Positions 18,961 through 26,779 of a stretch of 64,000 nucleotides of DNA are shown here, piece after piece. Position 1 is the first letter of the stretch. Every line of letters begins with the position of its first letter. Under the pieces are notes generated by a model. The model worked only from the letters and a program-made list of their open reading frames with translations. It did not search any database and had not been told where the DNA came from. The position numbers and the translations under genes are program-made. The stretch spans positions 20,933 through 84,932 of the forward strand of contig ONJS01000010.1 of the NCBI GenBank assembly GCA_900318205.1. Reading direction: 5' to 3'. The DNA comes from an uncultured Prevotellaceae bacterium. Lineage in GTDB: Bacteria; Bacteroidota; Bacteroidia; Bacteroidales; Muribaculaceae.

Positions 18961-20331
18961 ATGAACAAAACCATAAGATTGTTTTGTGTGTCATTGGCGC
19001 TGGTGTTTTCGGCATTTAGCGCCAATGCCGTTAATCAATATGACGTGAACGTCGACGGTGAAGTGAACATCGCCGATGTCAACGCTGTGATTGATGCGAT
19101 ATTGAGCAATAGCGCCACTGCCTCATGTGATGTGAACGGTGACGGTGAGGTAAACATCGCTGACGTGAATGCCCTCATTGACTATATCCTTACAGGAGGT
19201 GGTGAAGAGCAGCCCTATGATGGCCCGGTAGTGGGTGGTGACATATCGATGTTGACCAAGTATGAGGCTCACCAGCGTATGGCGCAATCGCGCTATAACA
19301 TCACCTGGGCCCATTACTATGACCAGTATGGTGCGGTTATTGACGATGTCATCACTTGGACCAAGCAACAGGGCTGGAACGCGGCACGCGTGCGCCTGTT
19401 TTTCAATCCCGCCAATGCGTCGGCAGCCGATAAGGGGCAGGGTGTCATCCAGAACCTGGACACTGTCAAGGTGCTGGGCCAGCGCATTAAGGCTGCAGGG
19501 ATGCAGTTCATGCTTGACTTCCATTACAGCGACAGCTGGGCCGACCCTGTAAAGCAGTTTACCCCTGCCGATTGGGCTACACTTGACGATGCGGCTCTGG
19601 TACAGAAGATTTATGAATACACCCGTGACTGCCTGAGTGAGCTCAAGGCTGCAGGTGCCGAACCCGATTATATCCAGACGGGTAACGAGATCAGTTACGG
19701 TATGCTGTGGGGACCCGTTGGAACGCCCGACTCCCAGCTCAAGAAGTGCTATGTCGGTAACGAGGCCAACTGGGGACGTTTCACCGATTTGCTCAAGGCT
19801 GCCGGTCGTGCTTGCCGTGAGGTGTGTCCCAATGCCAAGATTATCCTGCACACCGAGCGCGTTGCCAAGCTCAACATCCTGCTCAATTTCTATAACCAGA
19901 TGCGTGACAAGCATGTGGACTATGACATCATCGGCTTGAGTTATTATCCTTACTTCCACGGTAACTTGTCAACTCTGGCAACTGCGCTCAACAACGTGAG
20001 CAATACCTATCAGGACAAGGATATCATGATTGTCGAGACTGGCTATAGCTACAAGTATAAAGTGGGGGATCAGGACTTCTCCTCAACATGGCCGTTGACC
20101 CTTGAGGGACAGCGTAAGTACACATCCGACCTGATTGCCAAGTTGGCGCCCTATGCCCGCGTGAAGGGCCTCTTCTGGTGGTTCCCCGAGGCCAACGAGT
20201 ATGGCTTGGGCGGTAACAACTGGAGCGTGCTGCACGTCAATGACGCTTGGTATAATGCCGGACTGTGGAACCACGAGACAGGACGTGCTACTCCAGCACT
20301 GTATGAACTGAAGAATTTCCTGCAGAAGTGA
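18961..20331 (+). CDS. Secreted GH53 endo-beta-1,4-galactanase with N-terminal dockerin-like repeat
   Basis: A 456-residue arabinogalactan endo-1,4-beta-galactanase. A signal peptide (about 1-23) is followed at once by a two-loop dockerin-like domain (about 27-78: DVNVDGEVNIADVN and DVNGDGEVNIADVN). The GH53 domain runs from VVGGDISMLTKYE to the end; acid/base Glu243 lies in TGNEISYG and nucleophile Glu359 in MIVETGYSY. It follows the amylase after 17 bp and shares its transcript, though its substrate is pectic galactan rather than starch. The dockerin is at the N-terminus here but at the C-terminus in the amylase. A good terminator follows at 20351. Confidence 0.92.
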   Translation: MNKTIRLFCVSLALVFSAFSANAVNQYDVNVDGEVNIADVNAVIDAILSNSATASCDVNGDGEVNIADVNALIDYILTGGGEEQPYDGPVVGGDISMLTKYEAHQRMAQSRYNITWAHYYDQYGAVIDDVITWTKQQGWNAARVRLFFNPANASAADKGQGVIQNLDTVKVLGQRIKAAGMQFMLDFHYSDSWADPVKQFTPADWATLDDAALVQKIYEYTRDCLSELKAAGAEPDYIQTGNEISYGMLWGPVGTPDSQLKKCYVGNEANWGRFTDLLKAAGRACREVCPNAKIILHTERVAKLNILLNFYNQMRDKHVDYDIIGLSYYPYFHGNLSTLATALNNVSNTYQDKDIMIVETGYSYKYKVGDQDFSSTWPLTLEGQRKYTSDLIAKLAPYARVKGLFWWFPEANEYGLGGNNWSVLHVNDAWYNAGLWNHETGRATPALYELKNFLQK

Positions 20332-20350
20332 TTGTGGATAAACAAATGTG

Positions 20351-20386
20351 GGGTCTTATGGCTTTTCAGCCGTAAGGCCCTTTTTT
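20351..20386 (+). terminator. Intrinsic terminator of the amylase-galactanase operon
   Basis: A 12-bp stem (GGGTCTTATGGC with GCCGTAAGGCCC, two G-T wobbles), a TTTTCA loop and a run of six T. It overlaps the 3' end of the convergent methyltransferase gene. Confidence 0.85.
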
Positions 20387-21017
20387 ATGGCTTTATGCCT
20401 GTGACGCAGATGAAGTGGCGCTCTTCATCATGGCGTGACTTGATGTCGGTGAAGCCGGCCTCAGTAAGATACTCAGTAAGTTCCTCAATCGTGTAGATGC
20501 GCATGTGGCCGACGAGCTTGGCCCATTTATGCCCTTCGGGATCAACGCCGTCGGTCTCATTGGCGATGACGACCTTGCCGCCAGATTTGAGCACGCGGTG
20601 AATCTCGGAGAGGCATTCACTGAATGAGGGCCAATAATATACCGTTTCAAATGCGGTAATCAGGTCATGGGTTTCTTTGAGTAGAGGTAACAATTTGGCA
20701 TTCCCGCCAACGATTTTGCACCTTCCGGCAGCAATGGCTTCCTTGTTGACCCTGAGAGCCATATTGATGGCCACTTGTGAGAAGTCCACACCAGAGACTT
20801 TACTATCGGGAAACTTATCAAGCATCCGGGCTACATTGGCACCGCCGCCACAGCCGATATCAGCAATAGAGGCATCGCTGTTGAGTTGAACATCCTTGAG
20901 TGCCCACTCGGCGAGGGTTCCGTGGCGCTTACCATTCATGCGGTAAACAACATAGCGTCCTAGTAGTCCCTCTGGAAGCCTGAAATTTGCATAATATGTC
21001 CTTCTTGGTGATTTCAA
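20385..21017 (-). CDS. Class I SAM-dependent methyltransferase (copy 1)
   Basis: A 210-residue cytosolic methyltransferase. The SAM-binding motif I is ADIGCGGGANVARML (about 52-66), motif II includes SGVDFS, and the HRVLKSGGKVVIANE strand fits a Methyltransf_11/25-type fold. The acceptor is unknown. It is a close paralogue of the gene at 21200-21823 (shared DIGCGGGANVARML-like core and the ending RHDEERHFICVT). The reading frame opens with TTG at 21017; an ATG at 21024 is seven bases upstream and out of frame, and the next in-frame ATG is too far inside. Either a TTG start or a one-base change near the start is possible. Confidence 0.82.
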   Translation of the reverse strand: MKSPRRTYYANFRLPEGLLGRYVVYRMNGKRHGTLAEWALKDVQLNSDASIADIGCGGGANVARMLDKFPDSKVSGVDFSQVAINMALRVNKEAIAAGRCKIVGGNAKLLPLLKETHDLITAFETVYYWPSFSECLSEIHRVLKSGGKVVIANETDGVDPEGHKWAKLVGHMRIYTIEELTEYLTEAGFTDIKSRHDEERHFICVTGIKP

Positions 21018-21041
21018 GATGCATTGAATTTAATATATTTG

Positions 21042-21049
21042 CAAAATTA
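21042..21049 (-). promoter_or_regulatory. -7 box of methyltransferase copy 1
   Basis: Minus-strand TAATTTTG followed by CAAAT, 25 bp upstream of the TTG start. Confidence 0.5.
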
Positions 21050-21199
21050 CGCCGATTATACCGAATAGAGTATAACTCAAAGCTTAAATAATGTTAATCT
21101 CCTTCCCATGGGATTTAATAGCAGACAGCACATGACTTCTACTGCCGTGAGTTGCTTAGCGGCAGTTCGTAATGATTAAGGACGTTACGACGGGGGATG

Positions 21200-21823
21200 T
21201 TATGGTTTCTTGGCCGTCACGCAGATGAAGTGACGCTCCTCATCATGGCGTTGCTTGATGTCGATAAAGCCGACTTTGGCGAGAATGTCGCTAATGTCTT
21301 CTATGGAATAGACCAGCATTGCGATGGATTTTTCCAACTTTTTGTGTTCAGGATCAAGTCCATCCATTTCGTTGGCGATGACACAAGTGCCGCCAGGCTT
21401 GAGTACCCTGAATATCTCTTTCAAGCCAAGTTCCAGCGAGGACCAGTAATAGACGGTTTCAAAGGCGGTCACGAGATCATATATCTCCTTGGCTCGTGGC
21501 ATCTGGACTGCGTTGCCACCCACGATATAGCATTTCTTGTCAACGATAGCGCGGTAGTTGTAGTCGTTGGCTTCTTCAAGGGCGAGGGTGGAGTAGTCCA
21601 TGCCTGTTACAATGCCTTCAGGGCACATCTCAAGCATGCGTGCTACATTGGCACCGCCGCCGCACCCCACGTCAAGCACTTGAGCATCCTTTTTGATTTC
21701 AAGATCGGCAAAAACCCATTCTGGCAATGCAGCATGCTGCTTGCCATTCATCGCTTTGATGACGCGATAGCCCCAAAAGCCTTTGGGATTTCTTGAACGC
21801 TGGTAGTGCTTACGTAGGCTCAT
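21200..21823 (-). CDS. Class I SAM-dependent methyltransferase (copy 2)
   Basis: A 207-residue paralogue of the preceding gene, on the same strand. VLDVGCGGGANVARMLE is motif I, GMDYSTLALEEA motif II, and FRVLKPGGTCVIANE the strand-4 region. MNGKQHAALPEWV and the ending RHDEERHFICVTAKKP match copy 1. The ATG at 21823 (MSLRKHYQ) is preferred; the frame extends to a TTG at 21835 that is less likely. Each copy has its own -7 box, so they are separately transcribed tandem duplicates. The substrate is unknown. Confidence 0.85.
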   Translation of the reverse strand: MSLRKHYQRSRNPKGFWGYRVIKAMNGKQHAALPEWVFADLEIKKDAQVLDVGCGGGANVARMLEMCPEGIVTGMDYSTLALEEANDYNYRAIVDKKCYIVGGNAVQMPRAKEIYDLVTAFETVYYWSSLELGLKEIFRVLKPGGTCVIANEMDGLDPEHKKLEKSIAMLVYSIEDISDILAKVGFIDIKQRHDEERHFICVTAKKP

Positions 21824-21847
21824 ATTATGATACAATCATTCGAATTG

Positions 21848-21855
21848 CAAAAGTA
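21848..21855 (-). promoter_or_regulatory. -7 box of methyltransferase copy 2
   Basis: Minus-strand TACTTTTG followed by CAATTC, about 25 bp upstream of the ATG at 21823. Confidence 0.55.
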
Positions 21856-21930
21856 CATATATATTTTTAATTCAACAATAACTGTAATCAATAAATATCA
21901 CCATTTGTTGTAGGATGTTGTAATTATTAT

Positions 21931-21967
21931 TTACAACCCCCTGAAGCAAATAGTCAGGGGGTTGTAA
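21931..21967. terminator. Strong hairpin after the SusA-like gene
   Basis: A perfect 14-bp stem (TTACAACCCCCTGA with TCAGGGGGTTGTAA) just past the stop of the minus-strand neopullulanase gene. The flank is AT-rich without a clean T-run, so it may act as a terminator or an mRNA 3'-end stabiliser. Confidence 0.6.
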
Positions 21968-21976
21968 GGATTGTTC

Positions 21977-23842
21977 TTAGAAGTCCAGGACGAGCGTGCC
22001 GCGTGCAGGGAGCGAAATCACGCCGTCGGCGAGGCTGACAGTTTTGCCAGTGGGCACATCGCGTGCGACGGTAGCGTTACCAAATACCTCGTGATAGCGT
22101 TCGAGCTTCATTTCGCGCGGTTGAGTGGTGCCGTTGATGATGGTAACGGCATGCCTGTTACCCAGAGTGCGGGCGACGACATAGATGCCGTCCTTGGGAA
22201 TGAACTGCGTCATCTTGCCCTTGGTGATGACGGCATTGCCCTGGCGCCAGTGCAACAGGGCACTCAGCCAGTTGAACATGTCGTTTTGTTCAGGGGTGCG
22301 GCCTTCGGCTGTGAAGGCATTGTGCGGGTCACCGGGGAAGCCGCCGGGGAAGTCCTTGCGTACGTTGCCGTCGGTCACCTGCTTGGTGCCGTTCATCAGC
22401 ACCTCGGTGCCGTAGTACAGCTGTGGGATGCGCTTGATAGTGAGCAGCAGGGCAAGGGCCTGTTTCAGGGCTGCCACATCCTGGCCGTTGCGCAGGAAGC
22501 GGTCGGTATCGTGGTTCTCGATAAAGGCCATCACGCTCGACGGGTTGGGGTAGAGGTAGTCGTGGCACAGGCTGTTATACACGCGGTTGTAGCCGCGCCA
22601 CCAGCCGTCAGTTTCCTCGTGCTTGGCACTATCAATTTTCTCGTAGAAGGAGAAGTCCATCACGGTGGGCAGGTAGCTCTCGGGCTTGCCCATCTTATTG
22701 CCTTTTTGCCATGCAGCGGTATAGGCAGGATTCTCGACCCAGGTCTCGCCCACGACGTTGAAGTTGGGATACTCGGTGTTGAGCACCTTCATCCAGCGTG
22801 CCATAGCGTCGGCATAGGCATACGGGTAGGTGTCCATGCGGATGCCGTCGATGCCTGCGGTCTCAATCCACCAGATGCTGTTCTGGATCAAGTAATTCAT
22901 CACGTGCACATTGTGGTGGTTCAAGTCAGGCATTGAGGGGACGAACCAGCCCTCGACGGTCTCCTTAAGGTCAATCTCGCTGGCATAAGGATCCATCACG
23001 GGGGTGAGCTTGTAGCTCGTCTGCAGGTAATTGTTCTTGTAGTCTGGCTGGTTGAACCAGTCATGGGTGGGCATGTCGTTGAGCCAAGGGTGGTGGGCGC
23101 CGCAGTGGTTGAAGATCATGTCCATGACCACCTTCAGCCCGCGACCATGGGCCTCGTCACACAGGCGGCGATACTCCTCATTGGTGCCGAAGCGCGGATC
23201 CACCTTGTAGTAGTTGGTCGTGGCATAGCCGTGATAGGTCGAGTGGTTGTGGCCATCGGGCGAGTTGTTTTCCAATACGGGAGTGAACCAGAGGGCGGTC
23301 ACTCCAAGTTGGTTGAAGTAGTCCAGGTGCTGGCGGATGCCCTCAATGTCGCCACCATGGCGCAGGCTGGGCTGCGTCCTGTCGTTCTTGTAGGCCTCCA
23401 TGCCTGCAAGCTGGTTGTTGGCGGGGTTACCGTCGGCAAAGCGGTCAGGCATGAGCATGTAGAGCACATCGGCATTGGTGAATCCCATACGCTCACTGCC
23501 GCGTTTCTCACGGGCCTTGAGTTGGTACTTCACAGTCTTCTTGCTCTTGCCCTGCTGGAACTTGAGTTCCATCGTGCCCGGCTGGGCATGACGGGTATCC
23601 ATGTAAATCAACAGATAATTGGGCGAATCTACTCTCACCACGCTGTCGATGGTCACTCCGGGATATTGTGTGCTCACTTGAGCGGTGCCGATGCCGGTGC
23701 CATACACCATCAGTTGCACGCTGGGCACACTGTTGATGCCCACAAACCAGTCTGTCGGCTCAATGCGGTCCACATTGACCTTAGCTGCCTGGGCAGTCAG
23801 TATTCCCGCAGCCAAGGCAAATAATAAAAATATCTTCTTCAT
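21977..23842 (-). CDS. susA: SusA-like periplasmic neopullulanase (GH13)
   Basis: A 621-residue GH13 enzyme, close to the 617 residues of B. thetaiotaomicron SusA, that would trim imported maltooligosaccharides in the periplasm. The ATG at 23842 is chosen because it begins a clean signal peptide (MKKIFLLFALAAGILTAQAA); the longer upstream frame would run into murF. An N-terminal Ig-like domain (about 22-115) precedes the barrel. Catalytic regions: DMIFNH (241-246), GIRMDTYPY with nucleophile Asp337, VVGETW with Glu366, and FIENHD with Asp445. It lies 31 bp behind murF, too close for a promoter of its own, and has no LacI-type operator nearby, so it may be read from the murF promoter. Confidence 0.88.
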   Translation of the reverse strand: MKKIFLLFALAAGILTAQAAKVNVDRIEPTDWFVGINSVPSVQLMVYGTGIGTAQVSTQYPGVTIDSVVRVDSPNYLLIYMDTRHAQPGTMELKFQQGKSKKTVKYQLKAREKRGSERMGFTNADVLYMLMPDRFADGNPANNQLAGMEAYKNDRTQPSLRHGGDIEGIRQHLDYFNQLGVTALWFTPVLENNSPDGHNHSTYHGYATTNYYKVDPRFGTNEEYRRLCDEAHGRGLKVVMDMIFNHCGAHHPWLNDMPTHDWFNQPDYKNNYLQTSYKLTPVMDPYASEIDLKETVEGWFVPSMPDLNHHNVHVMNYLIQNSIWWIETAGIDGIRMDTYPYAYADAMARWMKVLNTEYPNFNVVGETWVENPAYTAAWQKGNKMGKPESYLPTVMDFSFYEKIDSAKHEETDGWWRGYNRVYNSLCHDYLYPNPSSVMAFIENHDTDRFLRNGQDVAALKQALALLLTIKRIPQLYYGTEVLMNGTKQVTDGNVRKDFPGGFPGDPHNAFTAEGRTPEQNDMFNWLSALLHWRQGNAVITKGKMTQFIPKDGIYVVARTLGNRHAVTIINGTTQPREMKLERYHEVFGNATVARDVPTGKTVSLADGVISLPARGTLVLDF

Positions 23843-23873
23843 TTTGGTTATTGAGTTGGTTGTCTTCAAAAGG

Positions 23874-25190
23874 TTACAGGAGTTCGGGCAGTTGGAACAG
23901 GCGGGTGCCGTTGGAACCCTTGATGAGGATGTAGCAGCCCTCGGGACGGTTGGCGGCGATGGCGGCTTTGACCTCTTCCACGTCGTCAAACTTGCGGTAA
24001 GGGCAGTCGATGTCCTTGAATTCCTTGCCCACGAGCCATACTTCGTCAAAGGGGCAGTTTGCCAGTTTCTCCACGACACGGTGGTGCTCCTCAGCACTGC
24101 TGTCGCCCAACTCGCGCATCTCGCCCAGGATAGCCATCTTGGGAGATACCTCCATCATGCTGAAGTTGTCGAGAGCTGCTGCCATTGATGTCGGGTTGGC
24201 ATTATAGGCATCCACGATGAGGTGGTTGTGCTCGGTTTCAGTAAGTTGGGAACGGTTGTTGGCAGGAATATAGTTCTCTATCGCATGGCAAATCTGTTCG
24301 GGGGTCAATTCAAAGTGCAGGCCCACGGTGACTGCTGCCAGCACGTTGTCGAGGTTATAGCTGCCGATGAGGTGGGTTGCTACTTCATGCCACTCGCCAT
24401 CCTGTCCATTTTTCCACTTCAGACGCAGGAACGGGTCGCAGGCAATGATTTTGCCATACACTTGAGCATCGGGCTTGTTTTCGTCTTGGGTATAATATTC
24501 GGCCTTGACGCCTTTGGGCAGAATACCCATTAGGTACTCGTTGTCGGCGTTGATAAAGATGACGCTGCCCTCCCGTTTTGCTAGATTGTCATAGAGTTCA
24601 CCCTTGGTGTGAATGACGCCCTCCAGTGAACCGAAACCCTGCAAATGGGCCTTGCCTACGTTGGTGATCAGGCCGCAGGTCGGCTCAGCCGTCTCGGCAA
24701 GCGTCTTGATGTCACCTGGGTGGCTCGCTCCCATTTCAACGACAGCAATCTCGTGCATGACACTAAGGCGGAACAAGGTCTTGGGCACGCCGATGTCGTT
24801 ATTGAAATTGCCCTCGGTCGCCATCTCGTCGTAGCGTTCGGCGAGGACGGCACGCACGAGTTCCTTGGTTGTAGTTTTGCCGTTTGTTCCTGTGATGGCA
24901 ATGACGGGGATGTCAAAGCGGCGGCGGTGCTCGCGTGCCATGTCTTTGTAGGCTTGCAGCGTGTCGGGAACAAGTATCATCTGCTTGTTGCCGTGATAAT
25001 CGTTATATACCTGCTCATCGCTCACGATGGCGACGGCGCAGCCCTTGTCAAGTGCTTGGGCTGCAAATTGGTTTCCGTCAAATGATTCACCCTTCAAGGC
25101 GATGAAAATGCTGCCCTCAGGGCAATCGCGGCTATCGGTAGTGATAACAGGATGTTGCTCGTAGATTGCGTAAAGTTCTTTGCTGTCCAT
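23874..25190 (-). CDS. murF: UDP-N-acetylmuramoyl-tripeptide--D-alanyl-D-alanine ligase
   Basis: ATP-dependent cytosolic ligase that adds D-Ala-D-Ala to the UDP-MurNAc-tripeptide in peptidoglycan synthesis. The 438-residue protein is of usual length. The N-terminal substrate domain (TTDSRDCPEGSIFIALKGESFDG) is followed by the ATP loop ITGTNGKTTTKE (99-110), the central motif GNFNNDIGVP, EMGASHPGDI, and a C-terminal domain with NNRSQLTETEHNHLIVDAYNANPTSM. It is divergent from ddl, which makes its D-Ala-D-Ala substrate; the two -7 boxes are only 23 bp apart. Confidence 0.96.
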   Translation of the reverse strand: MDSKELYAIYEQHPVITTDSRDCPEGSIFIALKGESFDGNQFAAQALDKGCAVAIVSDEQVYNDYHGNKQMILVPDTLQAYKDMAREHRRRFDIPVIAITGTNGKTTTKELVRAVLAERYDEMATEGNFNNDIGVPKTLFRLSVMHEIAVVEMGASHPGDIKTLAETAEPTCGLITNVGKAHLQGFGSLEGVIHTKGELYDNLAKREGSVIFINADNEYLMGILPKGVKAEYYTQDENKPDAQVYGKIIACDPFLRLKWKNGQDGEWHEVATHLIGSYNLDNVLAAVTVGLHFELTPEQICHAIENYIPANNRSQLTETEHNHLIVDAYNANPTSMAAALDNFSMMEVSPKMAILGEMRELGDSSAEEHHRVVEKLANCPFDEVWLVGKEFKDIDCPYRKFDDVEEVKAAIAANRPEGCYILIKGSNGTRLFQLPELL

Positions 25191-25212
25191 AATCTTATCA
25201 GTTATTTTGCCA

Positions 25213-25220
25213 CAAAATTA
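25213..25220 (-). promoter_or_regulatory. -7 box of murF
   Basis: Minus-strand TAATTTTG followed by TGGC, 23 bp upstream of the murF ATG. Confidence 0.6.
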
Positions 25221-25243
25221 CTGAAAAAGCCGATTATTTTATA

Positions 25244-25251
25244 TAATTTTG
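25244..25251 (+). promoter_or_regulatory. -7 box of ddl
   Basis: TAATTTTG followed by CACCCG. The same 14-base string TAATTTTGCACCCG occurs at the flippase promoter (35157). The transcript start would fall near 25257, which favours the ATG at 25280. Confidence 0.65.
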
Positions 25252-25279
25252 CACCCGATTTTTAATGTGTGTGCAAAAA

Positions 25280-26284
25280 ATGAATTCAACCAAGAGAACC
25301 ATTGCCATCGTCTGTGGTGGCGACTCATCAGAATATGAGGTTTCCCTGCGTTCGGCACAGGGGCTTTTCGATGCGTTTGACCATGACCGTTACCACGTTT
25401 ATATCGTCATGATCAGGAAGAATGACTGGCATGTGAACCTGCCCGACGGTCAGGAATCGGTCATCGACAAGAATGATTTCTCGTTCTTGAAGGATGGTGA
25501 AAAGATCTGTTTTGACTATGCCTATATCACCATTCATGGCACTCCGGGCGAGAACGGTGTGTTGCAAGGCTATTTTGACATGATCGGTCTGCCTTACTCG
25601 ACTAGCAACGTGCTGGTCGAGGCACTGACTTTCCACAAGTTCGCATTGAACAACTACCTGAAGGCCTTCGGCTGCTCGGTGCCCGATAGTATCCAGGTGC
25701 GTCGCAGTGTGGCTCATGGCTGGACAGCCGAGAAGGTCAAGGATTATCTGGGTATGCCTTGCTTTGTTAAACCGACCGCCGACGGCTCGAGCTTCGGTGT
25801 GACCAAGGTGAAGAGTTGTGACCAGTTGGACGATGCCATGGAGTTTGCTTTCAAGCAGTGCGACAATGTGATGATTGAGCGTTTCCTTGATGGAACCGAG
25901 GTCACTGTGGGCTGTTATAAGACCAAGAAGAAATCTGTCGTATTCCCTGTTACCGAGGTTGTGACCGACAACGAGTTCTTTGACTACGATGCCAAGTACA
26001 ACGGTCAGGTCGAGGAAATTACGCCTGCCCGCATCAGCGATGAACTGACCGCCGCTCTGCAGGCCGAGACGTCACGCATCTATGACATCCTGCACTGCAA
26101 CGGCATCATCCGCATCGATTTTATCATTACCAAGAATCCCGATGGCACCGACCACATCAACTTGCTGGAGGTCAACACCACCCCAGGCATGACCGTCACC
26201 AGCTTCATCCCTCAGCAAGTCCGTGCCGCTGGCCTCTCCCTCACCGACGTCCTCACCGACATCGTCGAGAACCAGTTCCAGTAA
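25280..26284 (+). CDS. ddl: D-alanine--D-alanine ligase
   Basis: ATP-grasp ligase making D-Ala-D-Ala for MurF. The protein has 334 residues from the ATG at 25280 (MNSTKRTIAIVCGGDSSEYEVSLRS); an ATG at 25265 would add five residues but leave almost no leader. Visible motifs: the N-terminal GGDSSEYEVS loop, the HGTPGENGVLQGYF segment, the ATP-grasp CFVKPTADGSSFGV, and the C-terminal metal and substrate loops RIDFIITK and LLEVNTTPGMT. The Y in GYF fits a D-Ala-D-Ala rather than D-Ala-D-Lac enzyme. A terminator follows immediately. Confidence 0.95.
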   Translation: MNSTKRTIAIVCGGDSSEYEVSLRSAQGLFDAFDHDRYHVYIVMIRKNDWHVNLPDGQESVIDKNDFSFLKDGEKICFDYAYITIHGTPGENGVLQGYFDMIGLPYSTSNVLVEALTFHKFALNNYLKAFGCSVPDSIQVRRSVAHGWTAEKVKDYLGMPCFVKPTADGSSFGVTKVKSCDQLDDAMEFAFKQCDNVMIERFLDGTEVTVGCYKTKKKSVVFPVTEVVTDNEFFDYDAKYNGQVEEITPARISDELTAALQAETSRIYDILHCNGIIRIDFIITKNPDGTDHINLLEVNTTPGMTVTSFIPQQVRAAGLSLTDVLTDIVENQFQ

Positions 26285-26314
26285 AAAACAAGAGCCCAAA
26301 AGGCTCTTGTTTTT
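26284..26314. terminator. Intrinsic terminator after ddl
   Basis: ACAAGAGCC (26288-26296) pairs with GGCTCTTGT (26302-26310), with A and T runs on both sides, so it can also work for minus-strand transcripts leaving pulA and the four-helix gene. Confidence 0.85.
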
Positions 26315-26353
26315 GATTAGTGATTAGTGATTAGAGATTAGAGATTAGTGAGG
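26315..26353 (+). repeat. Left heptad array bordering the four-helix-bundle cassette
   Basis: Five tandem heptads of the form ATTAGTG or ATTAGAG. Bases 26322-26353 match the reverse complement of 26721-26752 at 30 of 32 positions. The stop codon of the enclosed gene (26338-26340) lies inside the array. Confidence 0.88.
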
Positions 26354-26709
26354 GTGGCGGCTTTGCTGGATCGCAATCCGCTAATCAGTTTTGATGTGTT
26401 GAAGATTTGGGGCTTGATTTGATTAAAATCTTCTTCTGAAATATAACCCAGGTCAAGTGCAATTTGCAGTTGGCAATATACTTCCATGACAGAACCAAAA
26501 GCTATTTCCAGGAAATGGATTTGTTCTTTAATGGCTATTCGGCCATTGCCTTCTGCAATGTTTGACGGAATAGAAATCACAGCACGGCGTAACTGATTGC
26601 ACAGCGCAAAGCGCTCATCTTCGGGGAATTTCTTGAGTAACCGATAGACGGCTACTACCAATTTCCTGGATTCTTGCCATGCATTTAATCGCTCAAATTG
26701 ATATTCCAT
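26338..26709 (-). CDS. Four-helix-bundle protein (23S rRNA intervening-sequence / S23 family)
   Basis: A 123-residue all-helical protein of the family first met inside 23S rRNA intervening sequences and also common as free-standing genes in Bacteroidota. The start is like other members: MEYQFERLNAWQESRKLVVAVY from the ATG at 26709. The frame opens further to a GTG at 26733 that lies in the repeat and is less likely. The SIPSNIAEGNGR motif is the family signature. Its function is unknown. The gene is enclosed by inverted arrays of ATTAGTG-type heptads and sits between the convergent genes ddl and pulA, downstream of both. Its codon use is more AT-rich than that of its neighbours. Confidence 0.9.
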   Translation of the reverse strand: MEYQFERLNAWQESRKLVVAVYRLLKKFPEDERFALCNQLRRAVISIPSNIAEGNGRIAIKEQIHFLEIAFGSVMEVYCQLQIALDLGYISEEDFNQIKPQIFNTSKLISGLRSSKAATLTNL

Positions 26710-26720
26710 CTTGTAGTAAT

Positions 26721-26752
26721 CTTCACTAATCACTAATCTCTAATCACTAATC
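26721..26752 (-). repeat. Right heptad array bordering the four-helix-bundle cassette
   Basis: Four heptads in the opposite orientation to the left array (30 of 32 matches with 26322-26353). It ends 12 bases upstream of the likely ATG of the gene. Confidence 0.88.
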
Positions 26753-26753
26753 T

Positions 26754-26779
26754 ATCCTGCACAACTAGTTGTGCAGGAT
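26754..26779. repeat. Perfect 26-bp palindrome at the 3' end of pulA
   Basis: Arms ATCCTGCACAACT and AGTTGTGCAGGAT meet at 26766/26767. It covers the pulA stop codon and abuts the heptad array. It could be a terminator-like hairpin for pulA, but no T-run follows. Confidence 0.7.

Noticed and set aside
23843-24097. 85-codon N-terminal extension of the SusA-like protein
   Set aside because: It lies in another frame of murF, has the composition of a shadow frame, and would hide the signal peptide that begins at the ATG at 23842.
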